Shown here one piece after another: positions 42,936 to 55,100 of a stretch of DNA of 64,000 nucleotides. Below the pieces are notes generated by a model. It was not told the DNA's origin. It saw only the letters and a program-made list of their open reading frames with translations, and made no database searches. The DNA comes from Phoebastria nigripes. Its lineage: Eukaryota > Chordata > Aves > Procellariiformes > Diomedeidae. Location: positions 43,178 through 107,177 of the forward strand of contig JAYKAV010003266.1 of assembly GCA_035582835.1 (NCBI GenBank), written 5' to 3'. The translations under genes were made by a program, and so were the position numbers. How positions within the stretch are numbered: the stretch's first letter is position 1; each line of letters begins with the position of its first letter.

Positions 42936-45900
42936 AAGCTCTAACCTTCTGTCAGATGTGATCGACACTCAACAATTTCAAGGGTCATTGGGTCAAGGGT
43001 TCACAAGACAGCATCATTTCACAAGTGTCATTTCTGTACTGAAACAGACTAAAACCAGGTGATGCTCTTTGTTGAACCCAATTTGAAGTCTATGCAGCAA
43101 CCAAGAACTGTGTACTCAGTTATGCATTGCACTTGTGTAGTAGCTCATGTTTTATTTACAGAAATGTCAAGCCACAGAAACTAGGCATGCTTTTATTTTT
43201 CATGTCAAGAATCCTTTCCATTCCTCTCCTTGTTATTGGTGTTTCTTATAAATGCTATAAATATTCAACATCTATGTTTTTGTCCTGCCTGGATCCAAAT
43301 CCTCCCTGCTCCAGTCATTCTTGCCAAACCTTCCTCTCATCATTTTCTCAGGCACATGCTGTAAACAGAAGAGTACAAAGGTTCACTGCTCAGCCTCGCA
43401 TTCCAGGACACTTTATATATGCCAAAAGTGTGAGTTTCTGGCTTTGCCAAAGCGTGCAGAATCACATGCATTAGAGGGACTTTACCCATGAGCTCTCCCT
43501 AGATGCGCATTCCTGCACTGTAAACTGCCTTTGTGAAACAGACTAGTGTTGTGAAGGACTGTACTAAAGACCACTTTTTTTTCTCTTTTTTGTTTTGAGA
43601 GAGAAAAGCATGTGGCCCTTTCCTTCTCATTTCTCCCACTCCTCCTTTTCTATTTGGAAGCAAAGAAATTAGAAAACTATTTAATGAACTGTAGAATTTC
43701 TTACCTTTGTTGAATATTTCCAATTTTTAAAAGGATTCAAGTCATTTGAATTCAGTCTTCAGCACTTCACCCATGATCGTGCCATCACTTGAAAGTGAAA
43801 GGAAATACTTTCTAAGAAAATAACACATTTCCAATGCCACAGAAAAACTGATGTAATATTATTGGCCAGATTTAAAGTTCATCTCTCTACGTTTGAAATA
43901 CAACAAATTTGCAAAAGCTCGTTTCCAAGTGACATATATTTAAACTCTGACATTGTGCACAGAAACTAGGTACACACCTAATCATCAAAACTTCCCTCTA
44001 GTTTTGATTTTAAGCAGGCAGAAAATGATCTTGTAAGGCGTACAACTTGATTTTCTGCTTTGAACCTAATATTCATCCAGAAACCCCCACAGAAAAGTGG
44101 AAATATGCTAAATGCAAACACAATAGGCCTCTTTAAAAAGATTTTTAAGTCAGAAACCTGCTAGGCATACGTTATTAACAAAAAAAAAAAAAAAACACCA
44201 CACTTTATTTTTCTTGTGTTAGACAATCTAAAATTGTCATGTATTCATCACCTGATGAAAATTGTAGTAAAAATAGGCAAATACTAAAGAAAAATCTATT
44301 CCTAATGCCATGATTATGACAACAACCTGTGGAGTCCCACTCTTCAACAGCATTTAGGATTTTCATACTACAGATCACATCTGGCTACAAATGTCATCTT
44401 TTGTCCCTTTCCACTATACGCTCATGCATACTACCTTCCTTCCAATTCAGACCAAAATTGCTTTCTTGTAACTATTATGATTGTTCCTGACAATTGATTC
44501 AACAGACAAAAGCATTAACAAATAATACTGTAATAAATACGAGGTGCACATCAAATATCCAGACAAAGGAAATATGTGGTTACATACAGTGTTAAGTGAT
44601 ATAACGACAGTGAATTTCAAATATGTCAAAATATTTGAACTAATTAATATCAGCACACAAAACATGGAAATACAGATTTGAAATCAGACTTTTCTTAATG
44701 CTTTTTGTGGAGCTAGAGAATGTGTAGAGTCCAGACATGGTATGCTGTCCTGCCTGCAGAAGAGTGCCAAAGACTTTGTGAATGTGTTCACTTGGCACTT
44801 CACCTACTGTGCAAATGCATATATTTCATAAAGGATTCAATTTCTATTTTTCACTATGGGAAAATATTTTTAGGTATTCTGCTCAGGCAGTTGTTCTCAT
44901 TCTGTCCTGCACACTGCTGAGTGATCTGCACTAAACTGAAATACAAACTAGAGTCATAATTATGTGGTGAAAGGATTATGCATTTTATTATGCTTCCTCT
45001 ATTGTGACTAATGACTAGACAACAAAGACCAAAACCGTTTCAGATAGCTCGTGTATCACCAGCAGGTTCCCAGCTGACCACAAGTTGTAGGTGCAGTATA
45101 TAAGTTTTGGAGTAAATGCACCTATATTCTTCACTAAACCCAAATACTGTTCTTCACAGGGTTGAACATAAAGGTAGAAGAAGAAACAATTTTTGGTTTA
45201 CGTTACCCAGCACAGAAAACCAGAATTGAAAATTAGTATTATAAACTCTGAGTGAGTTAGTAACAAGTTTTACTGGTTAGTAAAAGGTCCGGTGTGAATT
45301 TGGAATGAGAATTTATAACCCCTTCCACCTTCCCCACTCATATGGGGGAGCTCCAAATTACCTGTTCTAGAAGCAATGCAGCATGGACTCGTAGTAAGGC
45401 ACAGAGCAGAGGAAAGAGAACTGAACTCCGAAGAAGAGCTCTGACAAAACCCTTTAACCTCCTTCTCCTATTTCCTTCAGCTTTATTTCACTTTTCTCCC
45501 AGCAATGCCACCATTCAACAAATCATAAAATAGAAAGGAAATGGAAGAATCTTCCATTTCCAGCATTTGTGTTGAGTGAAGCCTTATCAGCATGAGATAA
45601 ATTTGTCATCTTGATCCACTGAAAAAAAAAAACTGAGAAAGAAAAGTAATTGCTTACTTTGTAATAATGGATCTTACCTAAGGTTCTACCACCTGCTTTG
45701 CACAGTCTCTGCTACATAGCATAGTACAGCCAGATGAGAAAATGTTTAATCCAGGTGCATGATTTGCAGCCAGATGTCTGTGTTGTAACTTTTATCTTTA
45801 TATGATTGGTAATTAAAGAAGACTACTGTGTCATATTGTATTGGGTCACAAAATTATTATGAATACATTAACTGTGACATCATATTAAGGTGTTAAGTGT

Positions 45901-46264
45901 GCCTGGAATTCCCAATATTACAAGTGTGATGGAATAGCTTCACATGACAAGTATCAAATATTCATCAAAGCAAGAGTCAGTAAAATTGTGCAACCATGTG
46001 GGTGCAGGAAAAAAGATGATTCATTTACAGATGTGCTGATGATAAATTTTTCATCATTGCACACAACCTGGGGCACATCAGGAACCAGACAAGTACTTAA
46101 ACAACCACTGTTATTTTCAACTGGACAAACTCTTGCAAAAAATTTGACATAACCTGTCTTCAGCTCCTATTTGAACAATTTTTGCTAGATGTAAGAAACA
46201 AAACCCATAGAAATATCCTTTTGGGATCAATTCTCTAAAAATAATAACTGAAAAACCTACTGAC
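42936..46264. other. Non-coding stretch with a poly-A tract
   Basis: A16 lies at 44180-44195. At 45790-45890, AGATAA (reverse), CCAAT (reverse), TAATTA and TGACATCA words lie close together. They are suggestive of regulatory DNA but far from conclusive. No gene was recognised. Confidence 0.5.
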
Positions 46265-46315
46265 TTAACTCTAAAAATACCCTACTTAACTCTAAAATAC
46301 CCTACTCTAAAATAG
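46265..46315. repeat. About 20-base tandem repeat, 2.5 copies
   Basis: TTAACTCTAAAAATACCCTA(C) at 46265-46285, TTAACTCTAAAATACCCTAC at 46286-46305, and a partial TCTAAAATAG at 46306-46315. The copies differ by one A. Confidence 0.9.
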
Positions 46316-46543
46316 AAGTGAAAATCTTCAAATTATTGCAAAGAACAATACAAGTTTTCAGGAAGCAATTAACTGCTTGGCTGAGAATATCCCTAATTTT
46401 TATTTTATCTAAAACTCATGGGTGATATTTTGAAACATTTGATTAAACTCAGTCACTCAGTCTTGATTACGGTTTGGCATTTCCCTCTGTGAAGGCCGAT
46501 CCATAAGGAATGCCATTCATACCAACACTGAAGTAGAGCAGGA

Positions 46544-46565
46544 TGACTCAGCTGATTAATCAGCT
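46544..46565. promoter_or_regulatory. AP-1/NF-E2-like site fused to a 16-base palindrome
   Basis: TGACTCA at 46544-46550 matches the AP-1 core. ATGACTCAGCT fits the NF-E2/Maf pattern RTGACTCAGCA except for the last base. It shares its final A with a perfect palindrome, AGCTGATTAATCAGCT (46550-46565), whose centre GATTAATC resembles homeodomain half-sites facing each other. Binding is inferred from motif only. Confidence 0.3.
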
Positions 46566-46854
46566 TTCTTTTTTCTTATTAAGAAGCAAGTATTTGGCTT
46601 CCCCAACTGCTAAAGTGATCATTGTCAAGCTCATGTTATAACTCACATAGTTTTGGTCACCCCTGACTCACATTCTAAGAGAAGGAAAGTAACCTGTAAC
46701 CCACGATCTGTTACACAGCTATATGACTGATGAACACAAACAGCAATACTGCACCCAGTGTTTTCTGTTCACCATAAAGTCCTTGACATTTGGGGGAGAA
46801 ATGTTTCCGTTCCTGTTGCTTTCTGATCAAGATTTGTCCTTAATTTGGAATCAA

Positions 46855-46875
46855 CCATAAACCCAGGGTTTATGG
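46855..46875. other. 21-base palindrome (10-bp arms, 1-base centre)
   Basis: CCATAAACCC, then A, then GGGTTTATGG. The arms are perfectly complementary. It could be a dimeric protein site or a chance palindrome. No function can be assigned. Confidence 0.75.
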
Positions 46876-49360
46876 GTTCTGACAGCGGTATCAATTGCTA
46901 TCTAGACAAGTAGCTACTGAAACCAGAGCACCTGTATTTTGCTAAATATATCTGGCTACTTCCCTAGCTAGAACATAGCGCAAAATCTGCAGATGAGCCA
47001 TGTCTCTAATTTCCAATCCAAAAATTTGCTGAATTTATTAACCAAGTTAACAGAAGAAAAAAAAAAGGCTACTTGTAAAAATCTTAAGTAAACATGGAGC
47101 TTTTTTTTCCTTCATTAATAGGTAGATCACAACAGAAACGCAGCCAGTGTACAAGCGAAATATGTGATCATTGTCATGAAATGCCTACAACACAAATGGA
47201 CTTAATGACAAAGTTAAACAAATCTCAATTAAAGGCACAATGATTCTAGACAGACAAAAAAACATCACTCTCCCAGCTTCCCACTAAGTAGGTCTCCAAG
47301 CATGGAAAGGTTGCCAGCTATTGGGAACAGTTTAGAAAGTTAATGACAGTAAAAATGGGATTCACTGGAGACTGTAATCCTAACTCCAGTAAGCATTGCC
47401 AGAGGCCTGACATGAAGAAACAAGTACTATTTCAAGCAGACTGCAAAGCCAAGGGAAAGATTAACATCTGTCAGAATCGGCTACAGATGACATTCTTATT
47501 GATCCTTGAATGTCAAAAGAATTTAGAAGGGCTAAAAGGAAATTTAGAGAAAATAATCACGTATCTGTGGATTTGGTTTGTAAATTTAAAATACCTTTCG
47601 CTACATTTCAGCTATATATTTTCAAATAGCTGTGTGTGATGTAGCTCAATGTCACAAGGCAGAAGAGGTATTTCTTCCAACTTACTGTCAAGCTTAGTCT
47701 TGTATGAAAAGTAGGGACAGGGAGTAGTTTTGTTGCTGTAGCTAGCACTGCTATTACTAGCCTCCAAGCCATTGATTTTCATGTTTAGGCTATGTTGCTG
47801 TGGATTTTGTTTCTGCCTTACCTGTGTCTATCCCTATTAACAAGATTAAGACTTTGCTCACATTCTTCTGATTAAAATGCTGTAATTTTGGGAAGAGATT
47901 CCAAGTCTTCTTTTAGCAGGGTAATCAGTGTATCTGTGAGTTCAAGTTACCGTTTTTTAACATCAAAGTTTGCACAAAGGTAGCACTCTTCCATGCAGGC
48001 CATAACTCTTTATCCACACTGGTTTGAGTAATACACTCCATTTTGTAGTAGTGATTATCAACAGCATTTGCATACCATAGCTAGCTGCAGTGCTGCCTCA
48101 AGCTGATGAGTTTACAGGTTTTGGAATTGCTGTTGTTCTCAGTAGTTTAAGCAACCAAAGGCTCTTCACATCTTGTCATGCTAGGAACATATGTGCATTT
48201 GTCTGCAACATTTTTCCCTTATTAAACTGGAAGAAGCATGATCTGAACCTCAAGCTGTATTGCACTTACCTGCTGTAGCCTTCAAGTATTATTTACAAGT
48301 TATTATTTCTGTAGCTTCTCATTCCTATAGCAAGTTACCATTCCACAACTTTCAGAAGTGCCTCCTCCCACTCTGACTCCTTCCCCCATATTTTCTATAA
48401 GGTATGTGATACAGTACTAAAAGAAGTTTTTTTAATCAGCTCCTGCAAGATTGTTTTGATGAATGTAGGGTGAGAAAATTTGTTACGGCAGTTTAGTCAT
48501 CCCAGTTCCAAGAGTTCACACATTCAATCTATTGATTGTTCTTACTATGGAAATGGAAAAAAGGTTCATACCTAATATAATAAAAGACAGCAAGGAAAAT
48601 AATACGCTGGTAAACACAGTAACAGTAATCTTCTAATCCTGGCCTACTTTTATTAGAATTCCCACATTTCAAACTCTGCATACCAGGAAAGTCAGTGAAC
48701 CCCACAGAAAGCTGAAGTGTGAACAGCGTAAAGACATGCAACGACATCAGCGATTAGCATTGCTTTGCAATTTAGGCATTCAGATTTATTCAGACTTAGA
48801 ACAAGGCCACAGAGAGTTCTATAAAAAGTGGTAGAAACATGCAAGTGAAGAATTAAAAAGGAAAGAGACGCATGTTCCCCATTATACTTTTTGACTGTAG
48901 CGAAAAATGCATTCAGCAACCAGATGATGCCAGAAAACAGAAAATTAACATCTAAGAACCCTACAAATGTTCCTAACGCAAGTGTGTTGCCAAATGCAGA
49001 TTTGTAAGAATTGTTGAGGCTGACAGGTTAGTCCAACTCCCTGTTTCCTGTTCTTAAGCAGAGGTTGCTGAAGCCTGAACTTCATTTAAACTTCTTTGCA
49101 CTTTGTTCTTTGCTTAAAGGATTCCCATGTATAAGGGAGCGAATGGTACAAGAAAGGATCAGATCCTTTCTTTACAAACACTCTTCTGTTTAACTGCCCT
49201 TTTGCACAGAATAACTATGACCAGGAGAACTGTTCAAAGACACAGGCATTTATTTCAGAGACAGCTGCAGACTCCCAGCAAGGGAGGACATCTTGCACTC
49301 TGTATCATCATTCACTTCTCTGCATATTACACTGATCGTCGTTCAAGCTTTGTGTGAGGT
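46876..49360. other. Non-coding stretch
   Basis: No gene recognised. A 98-codon plus-strand frame (47343-47639) has no known motif. A stretch at about 48995-49040 (GGTTAGTCCAACTCCCTG) faintly resembles an antisense CR1 tail, but it is too short to call. Confidence 0.5.
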
Positions 49361-49415
49361 AAGGATGTTGCAGAGTGGTCAGGCTCTAGAGGTCACTGGT
49401 TCAAGATCCAGTCAA
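49361..49415 (+). repeat. tRNA-like SINE relic (MIR-like 5' part)
   Basis: TTGCAGAGTGG (49368-49378) resembles a Pol III A box, and GGTTCAAGATCC (49398-49409) a B box. ACTGG and CCAGT pair around an 8-base loop as a T-arm would. The spacing is too short for a full tRNA. The order GCAGAGTGGTCAG, GCTCTAGAGGTCAC, TGGTTCAAGATCC tracks the recalled 5' part of MIR/CORE-SINE sequences, which are tRNA-derived. It is not a functional tRNA gene. Confidence 0.35.
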
Positions 49416-50356
49416 ACCCCTTCCCATATTTAAATTTCACCTTAAATTTCATTTCACCTTAAATGTCTGGGTGGGGAAGAAAAACCTCCTATCTTAAAAC
49501 ATTCATAGCAGCTGCCTCCCCTCAAACTCTGACATAATACAAAGACAGAAAACTCCTACTCGCCCACTGCTCACTGGGTCTGCGCCCAGAAGCCCACACC
49601 ATACAGCTAAAATATGGACCCAGTTCAAACTATCTTTGCTCTCTGGGAGCATTAGTCAGATTTTTTGTGCAGCAGCTGCCTCACACACTCAGGGTTGCTG
49701 GGAGCTTTGCACAGTGCAGAAGTCTGGACTGTATTTTTCTGGCCTCACAGGTTTTGTGTCGGGGTCTCAACTCAAGTGGAGCTGAGATTCTCAGAGCATA
49801 GGAATGAAGTAACCTCCTAAATCAAGTCACTGTACTTACGTATTCAGTACAAGGAAATGCAGTTTGAATTAGTTTTTCTGAATATATATTTTGTTGCTAA
49901 TGTACAGAATCCACTACATTTTGTTACTACCTCTCTTTATGGTTGCCAGCAGTTGTCTAGCATTGCAACTGTGCGAGTCACTGTGCAGTAGGTTAATACA
50001 GTAATGAGTAAATACCTCCATAGTAGATGAAAGCCAAGATGCTTAAGACAACAAGAGGTCCAACGTGCACTGCAGTGAACATTGGGTAGGGCAGCAACTC
50101 TGAGGCAGCTGGTCTCAATGTGTGAAAGGAGAAGGCAGGGAGACTTGCAAATAAAGGAGAGGACACAGTCAGAAAGCATGTGGAGCAGACAGCACTTGGA
50201 GCTGGAGAGGAAACAAAAAAGAGTATGTCAAGACACAGGCATGACCAGGGGCAGGACTGAGTTCTAGAGAATATGAGATTTTACCAGCAGGAATATATTG
50301 CTTGGTCCTTGAGTGTGCTGCCCAGCAAATCATTATCAAATCAGCACAATTGTTGC

Positions 50357-50374
50357 ACAGAACAGCTGTTCTGT
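50357..50374. promoter_or_regulatory. 18-base perfect palindrome with receptor-like half-sites
   Basis: ACAGAACAGCTGTTCTGT. It contains AGAACA and TGTTCT, the half-sites of glucocorticoid/androgen receptor elements, but with a spacer of 2 rather than the canonical 3. The centre, CAGCTG, is an E-box. A role is inferred from motif only. Confidence 0.3.
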
Positions 50375-50642
50375 TTAGACAGGGAATGCACAGGTCTGTC
50401 TGGCCCTTATGGAATGATTTAGTGCAAGTGCGTATCGTGTGTATTTGCTGCTGTACCACTTAGTCACAATAGCAGTCACAGGCTGGACTTGGGGATAGTA
50501 ATCCCATTCTCCTACTGCTTTTTAATCCATTCATTCCATAAAGAAAGGTGCAAAAAAGGATTATGGTAAAGAGAGAAGGAACTGGTTCTCATATGGATTA
50601 CAAACATTGACAAAAACACACTTGTTTTTCTACCACTTGAGG

Positions 50643-50670
50643 CACACACACACGCACACACAAAAACACA
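50643..50670. repeat. CA-rich microsatellite
   Basis: CACACACACACGCACACACA is followed by an A-run and another CACA. It is a short, interrupted dinucleotide repeat. Confidence 0.9.
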
Positions 50671-52063
50671 ATGAACAATAAGGCAAATAAAAGAGTGCAA
50701 AGAAACAGGATCTGTTTCCTAAACATCCTGAACACTTATGCAGATCAGCTTTGCAACAGTTTGCTGCCAATTAATCAAGATGATCTTCTAGTCTGAAAAC
50801 AGTTCAGAACAGAAAACATACAGGAAAAAAATGTAGCTATGGAGCATTTTGCATAATGTCAACACACTTACACAGAAACCATACTTTAATCCTAAGTAAG
50901 TACCGAGTACAAACATATGAAGTATGACAGCACATGGGTAAAAATTCCAGCAGCACCACAGTTTACAAAACAGCTCTGTCTCTTCATAGAAAATGATGTA
51001 GCATCGTTGCTTCTGAAGTGCTAGAACTCAAAGATGAAATCCTATTTGCTTGTTTCCTTTTTCTGATCATGTCCAGATGAGCCAAAGTATTAGAACAAAA
51101 GGCTTAAAGGTCTAAGCAATAGTAAGAACCTCGTGTTTTTCTTAGTAAACTACCCTAGATGTCAGAAGACTCTTATTTCTCCTGTAAGAACTACTTGTGC
51201 TTCCAGAGAACATTACAACAGTTACACAGATGATACTGCAATCTGATAACTCTTTCAGTGTGTCTGTGTTCTACTTTGTTTTATTTGGCAGTGTTTCCAG
51301 ATTTTTTTGTGGACAGCTCTACTACAGACCTTGTTCTTAGGAGATTTTACCCTCTCATTTCACAATTGCACCAGATTTAAAAGGGTCTTGCTGTGCAGAG
51401 AAAGAAAACCCTTTTTTCCACCTCTTCAGTAACTTTCAATTTTTACGTGACCAGAAACTACTAAAAAGCCTTCAAAGTTGAAAGTTTTTCTTGCACCCAA
51501 CTAAACTCTTTGCTTAGTTTAGATGGCAAAAAACACTGTATTTCACATCTCTGTAGTAGAGTACTTAGGGATTCTAAGGAAATTATTTTGAATGCAAATT
51601 AAATGGGAAAGGCAAGTAGAGTACAAGAGTTTGAGCATCACTACATCTTTACAATCTTCAGAACAAGCTCAGGCTTTGCAGTGAGAAGATATACAAATAT
51701 CTGCCCAAATCTTTGCATGTCACCTCATGTATAGCAGGACACAGCTCACTGCTCTCCATTGCCTATGTCCAGTAGTCATCTAGAAATTACATACTTCTCA
51801 AATTTGTAGAATATGTCAAAGAATACAGAAGTCAAACTGCTAATGAGCAACAGCCCAATTACTTAGTTTTTTAGACATTCAGTTATACTTGGGGCATGTT
51901 GATTTAAANAAAAATATTAACATTTTAAGTTAATTAAAAATATTATTCCGATACCTTATGTGGACTTTTAACAAATGAGTTAAATGTAGTTACAATAAGC
52001 TAGGCACAGAATGAATGTGACTGCCATGGGGTCAATACCCATTTTCAACTGCAATGAAAATAA

Positions 52064-52176
52064 GGAATTCAATTTCTAAAGCTCTCATTTGAGTTTTCTT
52101 GTCACTATTTCCATATTGTCATGTAAAGTAAACCTTTAGAGAGGGAATTCAATCACTAAGAAGGTAATTGAATTCC
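52064..52176. repeat. Three copies of GGAATTCAAT, two of them as an inverted repeat
   Basis: Direct copies lie at 52064-52073 and 52144-52153. The inverted copy, ATTGAATTCC, is at 52167-52176. The last two form perfect 10-bp arms around a 13-base loop. No known element was recognised. Confidence 0.8.
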
Positions 52177-55100
52177 GTAGGTCTCATGAAGGCAAAATAG
52201 ACTTAGAAATAGGAAATATCCCAGAAGTTAAAAAAAAAANGGGGGCGGCAAGGGAGAAAAGGAACATAACTACTGCTTGGCAAGAATCCTATGTTATTCT
52301 TCAGGTTCTTCACTTGCTACAGAAGTAACTTCTACTGATAGGCCATAAGCTAGTGGAGAGGCCCATTTGATTAAGTGCTTGTAAAATGACTTGACATTTT
52401 TGGATGGAAAACCCTACATATGCAAAGTAATATTCTTTATATATTCTTTATATATTCTATATAATATAAATACTATATTACTTCTATAATAGTATTGACT
52501 ATTTCTCTATCATCTCAGAGATCTCTGAATGAACACAGGAGCATCTCCATTTGGGAGTTTTATTTTGCAATCCTTTATCTATATCCTTAAGCATTTTTTT
52601 TAATGGGAAAAAATCCAACATGTCATTTTGAACTGCTCCACCTACAAAATTTTTTATCAAGTGCAGCCAGATCCTCAGCTTCAGTAGAACATACATTTTA
52701 AAGTTCTCTCAACTCCAGCCTTCTTTGCTGCATCCTTCCTGTATTTTGACTTGCCAAGTACAGACACACTTCAAATTCCCTTTTGTTTTTTCAGAATTCC
52801 TGCCCCATTAAAATATCGTTGAGGCTTTTAAAACAGTTATAAAAGCACTGGAAGATTTGTAGAAGATAACATGCCTTTTTGATGTAAAGAATGAATAGAA
52901 CAGGAAAGCCTGAAACACACAGGCATCAAGTATTAAAAGTCATGAGGATCGTGGCCATAATTTCTGGATGCTCTCTGGATTTACATAATGTTCTTTTCCA
53001 AATTCAACATCTAGAGAAACATTACAGATGATGGAATCTATCTTTGGGAATCTGGTCATGACGTACCAGCTCATTTTTATTTTCTACCTCATTTTTGGAG
53101 TCACCACATTTTATGCATTACACTACAATACATGTCCAATCGCTAAAAATCTCATTTGTTTCAAATTTCTTTGTACCGTGGTAGAAAAGTGAAAAAGGAT
53201 AACAAAAATTAAAATTATAAGCTTGAATAAAAATTAAATGCTAGCATTGCTGTTACGATTCAGCTGGTTCTTATTAATCAGGGTTTGGACAAGAATCAGG
53301 ATTTATATTNCCTTCTGAATAGCTGGAATAAAATCACTAGTTGGAAAAGTTTACTGGCCCTTAAAGATACTGTATTTTTCTGCCTTAACTACTTTTGGCT
53401 GTAAGATGGGATAGTAACATTGTAGTCTGATTGCCCTCATACTTTCTTTTCCCAGATGAATTCCAGTTTGATTTTGGCAGTTTTATGAAGTCTGAAATTC
53501 CAGTTCTTTCATTTCTGATCATTTCGTATTGGAAACCTGAGGACCAAATAGAGCAAGCTAGACACTTGGCAGAACCAGCTCAAGATCCACTTGGAAAGGT
53601 GTAGAGGGAGAGAGGGACAGGCCGTGCACCCACCCTCATGCAGTCCTTTTGGACTCACTGTTTTAAGCAACAACTAGGGAACGACTCCTCTTCTTGTGTT
53701 TGGACAGGAACTGTAGGTGAGCAGCAATCTTTCATGCTGGCTGGGAGTTGGGTAGGATGGAGGCATTTGTTTCCATAGACCTCAAAGGCATCCAACTTTA
53801 TATGGGTGGGATGGATTTATCCCATTTATGCTGCAGTAGTTTTCCTGTCAGTTAGTGCCTGAGATCTTTAGTCACTCCTTTGTGCCAATGAATTAGGATT
53901 TATGAAACCCTGGGGTCCTGTAAACTATATATACAGTTTGAAGTCTATATTGAAAGTTCCAAAGTAATCAGCACATGTCAATCATTAATTTTAGGATTTG
54001 CTTTATAAATGATAATATAGGGATGATATACAACTGTAGTATGCTCAGATATAACATTTCTAGCCAGCATTTTTATTTCTAGCTCACTTCATTTTACCAG
54101 CTTTATGCCACTGAGGCCATCGACTTCAGGAGAATCAAATTCACATGCCCTTCTAAGACTATTTTCTGTCATTTACTTTCAGAGAGATTTCTCACTAGTT
54201 TTGATAAGTGACCATTAATTCATTTTCCCTTTACTGTATTTAAAGAGATTTTTATCCTGACAGAGACAATTTCTGTATCGTTTATTTAATGACTGACAGT
54301 TTGTCTCTGTTATCTTAAATAGGATAAAATTTTCTCTTCTGTCAGGGTGCCTCTGTGCATATTTAACACTGTACTAACAGCCATTCTGTCACAATAAGAG
54401 CTGCATTCCATTGCAAGTTTTTACTGGTATGGCCATCATGACCTGAAGACCATGTATTGTTTTCCAAAGGAAGCCACATTTTAGATGACTGTTGATGAGA
54501 CTAAATCCCCATGAGCGTATTCTACATGTGAGAGTATCATGATGCCAAACATTACATTCTTAGAAACAGAAGCCTTGATTATGTTTTACAACTCAGTAGT
54601 TACGAAGTGAGCCTGTCTGTCCTGTGTCACAGTCTCCATCACCTACTGCAAGAAACCACCACCTGTTGCTGCAGGCTGGATCTCTCCCACCAGGTAGCTT
54701 CACTCAGCACCCTGTGCTCTGAGGGAATGGAGTGTCAATGAAGGTGATGGGCAATAGACTTGTTTTCTTCTTTTTGGGCTTCTCTGCAGAGGCACTAGCA
54801 ATTGAAATATTTATGTACTGGTTCAGGAGGATGGAAGTGATAAAACTAGGCTCCTGCAAATAAGCCATTCCCATTACTTATGCCCCAGTAAGCATAAAAT
54901 AAACCCTAAGAAGAAGTGTTTTCCAAAGCCTTATTGGTTTCTGATTTGGTGAATCCCCACCCTGCAGGTCAAGACTCATAGTGCTATTTTCCCTTAAGTA
55001 CCCAAAATGGACAGATGCATCATGGGCTATCAAGCATTCTTGTTATTACCCTTGCCTAGACTAAACTTGAGTCAGAAATCTAGAGGTAGATATTTGTTGT

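Larger units (their letters stand above)
49416..52063. other. Non-coding stretch with a CA repeat and an 18-base palindrome
   Basis: Two partial copies of an AAATTTCACCTT word lie at 49431-49461. CA-rich microsatellite lies at 50643-50670. Minus-strand frames near 50.2-50.7 kb lack recognisable motifs. One ambiguous base is at 51909. Confidence 0.5.

Noticed and set aside
48995..49040. Short CR1-like tail (GGTTAGTCCAACTCCCTG)
   Set aside because: Too short, and it lacks the GGAAGGGACC and octamer parts, so it is not separable from chance.
49361..49415. Functional tRNA gene
   Set aside because: The spacing between A-like and B-like boxes is too short, there is no anticodon arm, and the T-loop has 8 bases. 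It is kept only as a SINE-like relic.
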